Source of the DNA: JBEVJC01 sp040510375
GTDB lineage: Bacteria; Bacteroidota; Bacteroidia; Chitinophagales; Chitinophagaceae
Direction: 5' to 3'
Length of the DNA: 64,000 nucleotides
NCBI GenBank assembly: GCA_040510375.1
Contig: JBEVJC010000024.1
Span: 124,001 to 188,000, forward strand
Numbering within the stretch: position 1 is the first letter of the stretch; every line of letters starts with the position of its first letter. The notes below the pieces were generated by a model. The model was given only the letters and a program-made list of their open reading frames with translations. It searched no databases and had not been told where the DNA came from. The translations under genes and the position numbers were made by a program. Below are positions 60,969 through 64,000 of this stretch, piece after piece.

Positions 60969-61868
60969 ATGAAAAAACTCCTTTTACCCCTTATGTATTT
61001 TGCCATTACAAGTCTTCAGGCCCAGGTACAGGCGCCTCTGTACACCGGGAAGATCCCGGGTAGCAAGGCTGCACCCGCAGGGTTTGTGGAATTTACAGAT
61101 GAGCGGGGTTTTGTGAAGTCGGTTAGTGAACCAGGTATTACGGTATGGGTTCCGGAGAAAAAATCGGAAACGGGAAGTGCGGTGATCATTTTTCCCGGTG
61201 GTGGTTATGGGGGGTTGTCGATGATAAATGAGGGTTCCTCCATTGCAAAGGCATTTAACAAAATTGGTGTGACTGCCTTTGTTGTAAAGTACCGATTACC
61301 TGATGACCGGATTATGAATGATAAAAAGACGGGCCCGTTACAGGATGCGCAGCAGGCGATCTGGTATGTGAGAAAGAATGCCGCTACCTGGGGAATAGAT
61401 CCGAATTGGACAGGCATCATTGGTTTTTCGGCGGGAGGACATCTTGCGTCCACAGCAGGTACCCATTTTGATAAAAATTATATCGGTAATACAGATAGTA
61501 TAAGTCTTGTCCCATCGTTTATGATCCTTATTTATCCGGTCATCAGTTTCGGACCGCTTGCCCATGTTGGTTCGAGGGAAAATCTTCTGGGAAAATCTCC
61601 CGACGCCGATGCGATCCGATCCTTCAGTAATGAAACGAGGATTACAGCAAAAACTCCCCCCACTTTCCTGGTCCATGCAACCGATGATGATGTGGTTGAT
61701 GTGAAAAACAGCCTGGTATTTTATGATTCACTCCAGGCCTGGAAGATTCCATCCGAAATACATATTTATGAAAAAGGGGGTCATGGTTATGGATTGAATA
61801 ATCCCAGTACTGATGATAAATGGTTCGACCGGTGTGCAGCCTGGTTGAAGGTTCAGGGCTTCAGGTAA
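60969..61868 (+). CDS. alpha/beta hydrolase, acetyl-xylan esterase-like
   Basis: The 299-residue protein has a signal peptide ending near LQAQ (about 19). The hydrolase fold has IIFPGGGYGGLSM (about 73-85, oxyanion hole), the nucleophile elbow GFSAGGHLAS with Ser154, Asp near 240 in HATDDDVVD, and His272 in KGGHGYGL. It matches the BD-FAE/acetyl-esterase-like group that deacetylates plant polysaccharides. It overlaps head-to-head with the flavoprotein leader region. Confidence 0.93.
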   Translation: MKKLLLPLMYFAITSLQAQVQAPLYTGKIPGSKAAPAGFVEFTDERGFVKSVSEPGITVWVPEKKSETGSAVIIFPGGGYGGLSMINEGSSIAKAFNKIGVTAFVVKYRLPDDRIMNDKKTGPLQDAQQAIWYVRKNAATWGIDPNWTGIIGFSAGGHLASTAGTHFDKNYIGNTDSISLVPSFMILIYPVISFGPLAHVGSRENLLGKSPDADAIRSFSNETRITAKTPPTFLVHATDDDVVDVKNSLVFYDSLQAWKIPSEIHIYEKGGHGYGLNNPSTDDKWFDRCAAWLKVQGFR

Positions 61869-61961
61869 AATTTTAAGGCCCGTGAACTATGCACAGTTCG
61901 CCGGAGTCAAGAATCTGGTTAACCACCGCCGGGACTGGTTTTTGAACATGCAACTTAAAAT

Positions 61962-63431
61962 TCAGCGATAGCTGCTGGTATAGTTGGTGCCCATGAATGC
62001 TGACCAGCGTGGTGGTTTGTGCAATGGAATTTCGGTCACGTATCGCGAAACCCGCAACCCGCGCGGCTTTTCGAGGTCCAGTTTCACGCCATCAAAAAGA
62101 ACGCTGCTATAGATAATATCCAGTTTGCCGTCGTTGTCCAGGTCACCCAGCCATGGTGTTGAAGCGAAGTTGGTAGCAGCCACTGTATCACCCAGTCCGT
62201 AACGGCGGTTGCGGTGAAAATCAAAAGCCATCAGGTAGCTGAAATATTTGTATGCGAACTGTGTTCGTTTCATTTCGCTTTGGTTCATGATCCCTTCATC
62301 AAAACCATCGCCATCCAGATCAGCTGCAATTGCGCTGGCGTACTGGAAGGAAGGGATGGTGTCCTGATACAACACGGTTCCATTAGAACCATCTACCAAA
62401 AACCGGATTGATCGTTGCAGGTTGGGAAAAACGCCGATTGCGAAATTGCAGAAGAAATCGGGGATGGAATCATTTGTAAAGATCCCAACTGCAGGCATGG
62501 TGTATGCTTCGGTGCCAGGGAATTGGACTGACCACAAGGTAGAGTCAGTCTTTCCGTCGATGGCCAGCATACGTCCATCCGCAATATTTACCACGATATC
62601 GTTTTTGCCGTCACGGTTGAGATCCACCAGCACGGGTGCTGATACAAAACCTTTGCTTTCGCTGGTAGCGATTATTTTCGATGCACTGGTTTCGCCAGCC
62701 ATCAATGCACGGAGTGGTATGCGGTATAAATTTCCGCCGATACTTTCGCCTCCTGTTCCATAATACACATTGGTATTGTTTCCCTCATTGTCACAAACAA
62801 CCGACATGTAGGTTTCTTTACCGTCGGGTACAGTCATGTCGGCCAGGATCTTTCCTGTTTTACCTGAGAGAACAAGAATGTGCCCGGCCGGCCGATCCTT
62901 GTCACCCGCGGCTTTACGGGCATCGCCGCCATTGGCGATAACGAGGTCATCCAGTCCGTCGTTATCCTGGTCGGTTATAAACTGGGGAGTGGTAAAATTG
63001 AACCAGCCTCCGTCGGAGCCATCGGGTGTTTTCCGTTCGGGATAAAATGACCAGATCACCTTTCCATTTTTGCCGTTGATGGCGAGCAGCTGGGCCCACC
63101 GGCCACCGATGATTACGTCCGGAGTACCGTCGCGGTTTAAATCCTGGAACAATGCGGAACCCACGAACTGATTGATACCCGGCACCACCCACAAGGTGGC
63201 CCCTGTTTGTCCATCCAGTGCGATTACGGCTTTTTCGCTGCTGCGGCCTTCCTGTCCACCTGCACCCAAAACGATATCTGGTACGCCATCACTGTTTAGG
63301 TCAGCGGTCCTGGGGGAGGAATAGGTACCGATATCTTCGAGATAAACTGACCAGCTTTGGGCCGGTTTGCTATTACAAGAACCGGTAATCAGGATTAGGA
63401 TAAAATAGATAAACAGGGAACGCGGGTTCAT
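61962..63431 (-). CDS. FG-GAP/PQQ-like repeat lipoprotein
   Basis: The 489-residue protein has a lipobox TGSC (Cys19) followed by NSKPAQ. The rest is a beta-propeller of FG-GAP and PQQ-like units: DLNSDGVPDIVLGAGGQEG, DLNRDGTPDVIIGGRW, DQDNDGLDDLVIANGG, DLNRDGKNDIVVN, DLDGDGFDEGIMN and DLDNDGKLDIIYS, alternating with DGQTGATLWVV-type PQQ blades. It is probably surface-exposed and ligand-binding; no catalytic residues are recognised. Confidence 0.9.
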   Translation of the reverse strand: MNPRSLFIYFILILITGSCNSKPAQSWSVYLEDIGTYSSPRTADLNSDGVPDIVLGAGGQEGRSSEKAVIALDGQTGATLWVVPGINQFVGSALFQDLNRDGTPDVIIGGRWAQLLAINGKNGKVIWSFYPERKTPDGSDGGWFNFTTPQFITDQDNDGLDDLVIANGGDARKAAGDKDRPAGHILVLSGKTGKILADMTVPDGKETYMSVVCDNEGNNTNVYYGTGGESIGGNLYRIPLRALMAGETSASKIIATSESKGFVSAPVLVDLNRDGKNDIVVNIADGRMLAIDGKTDSTLWSVQFPGTEAYTMPAVGIFTNDSIPDFFCNFAIGVFPNLQRSIRFLVDGSNGTVLYQDTIPSFQYASAIAADLDGDGFDEGIMNQSEMKRTQFAYKYFSYLMAFDFHRNRRYGLGDTVAATNFASTPWLGDLDNDGKLDIIYSSVLFDGVKLDLEKPRGLRVSRYVTEIPLHKPPRWSAFMGTNYTSSYR

Positions 63432-63970
63432 TTTGTGAATTATGTTATCTAATATCAGGGAAAAACGGCAAGCTAATAGTTAGGACGTGAGAAACATCCT
63501 TTACAGATCGTCCTGATTCATCCATTTTTATTACATCTTGTTTGAATGGTGCGTCATAACTGCGACGACTGCGTTTGCTGTTTTCGGATTCCATAACTTA
63601 TCATATTTATTGGACATCCGTGTCCGGTAAAATTGGGCCATCTCAAACTTCAAATTCAGAATAAACCCATCCTATTGAAACAACACTAAGATGTGTCCGG
63701 ATAGGACCGGAACAAAAGACACATGGGTTCGGAGTTCCTGGTAATGATTATGGGACAGGCTTTTTGTATCCAGCCTGCCTAATAAATATGAAATTAAATT
63801 TGGAACTCACAAAAAATATTTTTGCTGATAGGTAGCCCGGGTATCAACTCGTACGTCGGGTAAACTTCCAGGAACACCAGAAATCCAGTTTAAACTGACA
63901 TAAAAATCGTAGAAATTATCTCTACGGGGCTGCGTTGGAATTTTTGTGTTTTGTAACTATTTTAGCAGAG
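63432..63970. other. 539-bp intergenic region with hairpins
   Basis: No gene is supported. CAGGCT (63756-63761) and AGCCTG (63772-63777) form one hairpin, and CGTAGA (63908-63913) and TCTACG (63921-63926) another. The latter is just upstream of the promoter at 63935. Confidence 0.5.
63935..63965 (+). promoter_or_regulatory. candidate promoter of the gene at the right edge
   Basis: TTG (63935-63937), 20 nt, then TATTTTAG (63958-63965), close to TTG-N19-TAnnTTTG. The ATG follows 5 bp later, implying an almost leaderless mRNA. Confidence 0.5.
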
Positions 63971-64000
63971 ATGAACCCAGTACGTACCGACAGCGCTTTA
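63971..64000 (+). CDS. start of a gene cut by the window edge
   Basis: Ten codons (MNPVRTDSAL) are visible behind a plausible promoter. The frame is open to the edge. No function can be inferred. Confidence 0.45.
   Translation, partial: MNPVRTDSAL

Noticed and set aside
63432..63970. tRNA or structured RNA in the right-hand intergenic region
   Set aside because: No cloverleaf, T-loop or known riboswitch-like core was found; only two short hairpins.

Overview
The window looks like a chromosomal segment of a Bacteroidota member, most likely Chitinophagales/Chitinophagaceae. The signs are TonB-dependent receptors with carboxypeptidase-regulatory N-domains, a type IX secretion sorting domain, DUF5916 and ASPIC/UnbV proteins, lipoboxes followed by charged residues, TAnnTTTG-type -7 promoter elements, few Shine-Dalgarno sites and moderate GC. 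The lineage is inferred from gene content only. I see no rRNA, tRNA, insertion sequence, CRISPR array or prophage.

Layout. 1-7.4 kb: 3' part of an FG-GAP/ASPIC protein, a GH2-like hydrolase, a divergent HxlR regulator/DoxX pair, two small proteins and a transglutaminase-like protein. 7.4-15 kb: S9 peptidase, small lipoprotein, DUF5916 outer-membrane protein, T9SS cargo and a Gfo/Idh/MocA oxidoreductase. 15-20 kb: an apparent BlaI - BlaR1/M56 - outer-membrane receptor operon. 20-26 kb: M28 peptidase, DHA2 exporter, VOC protein, small membrane protein and a LytS-like kinase. 25.6-36.8 kb: DUF4159, then MoxR ATPase, DUF58, BatA-like, DUF4175-like, a second membrane protein and a TldD/TldE-like pair. 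This is the most system-like block. 36.8-52.8 kb: SRPBCC protein, two serine beta-lactamase-like hydrolases, sterol desaturase, potassium channel with a zinc ribbon, several small secreted proteins, DUF72, sugar isomerase, NmrA-like reductase and methyltransferase. 52.8-64 kb: TonB receptor translationally coupled to a ThuA/sugar dehydrogenase/cytochrome c lipoprotein, an FAD/NAD(P)-binding protein behind a candidate attenuator, an esterase, an FG-GAP lipoprotein and the first codons of another gene.

The most unusual signal is a pattern rather than a gene. At several genes the last codons and/or the stop codon are part of a short tandem repeat that continues downstream of the stop: after the genes ending at 3010 (+), 4699 (-), 13911 (-), 49945 (-) and 58795 (-). 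Unit lengths differ (about 25, 86, 37-41, 28 and 41 bp) and the sequences are unrelated, so this is a recurring process or constraint at gene ends, not one repeat family. The gene ending at 58795 also has an in-frame 66-bp (22-residue) repeat in its coding region.

A second candidate is upstream of that same gene. A minus-strand promoter-like sequence leads directly into a 57-codon ORF and a strong GAAA-loop hairpin with a T7 tract, consistent with a transcription attenuator or a short terminated RNA.
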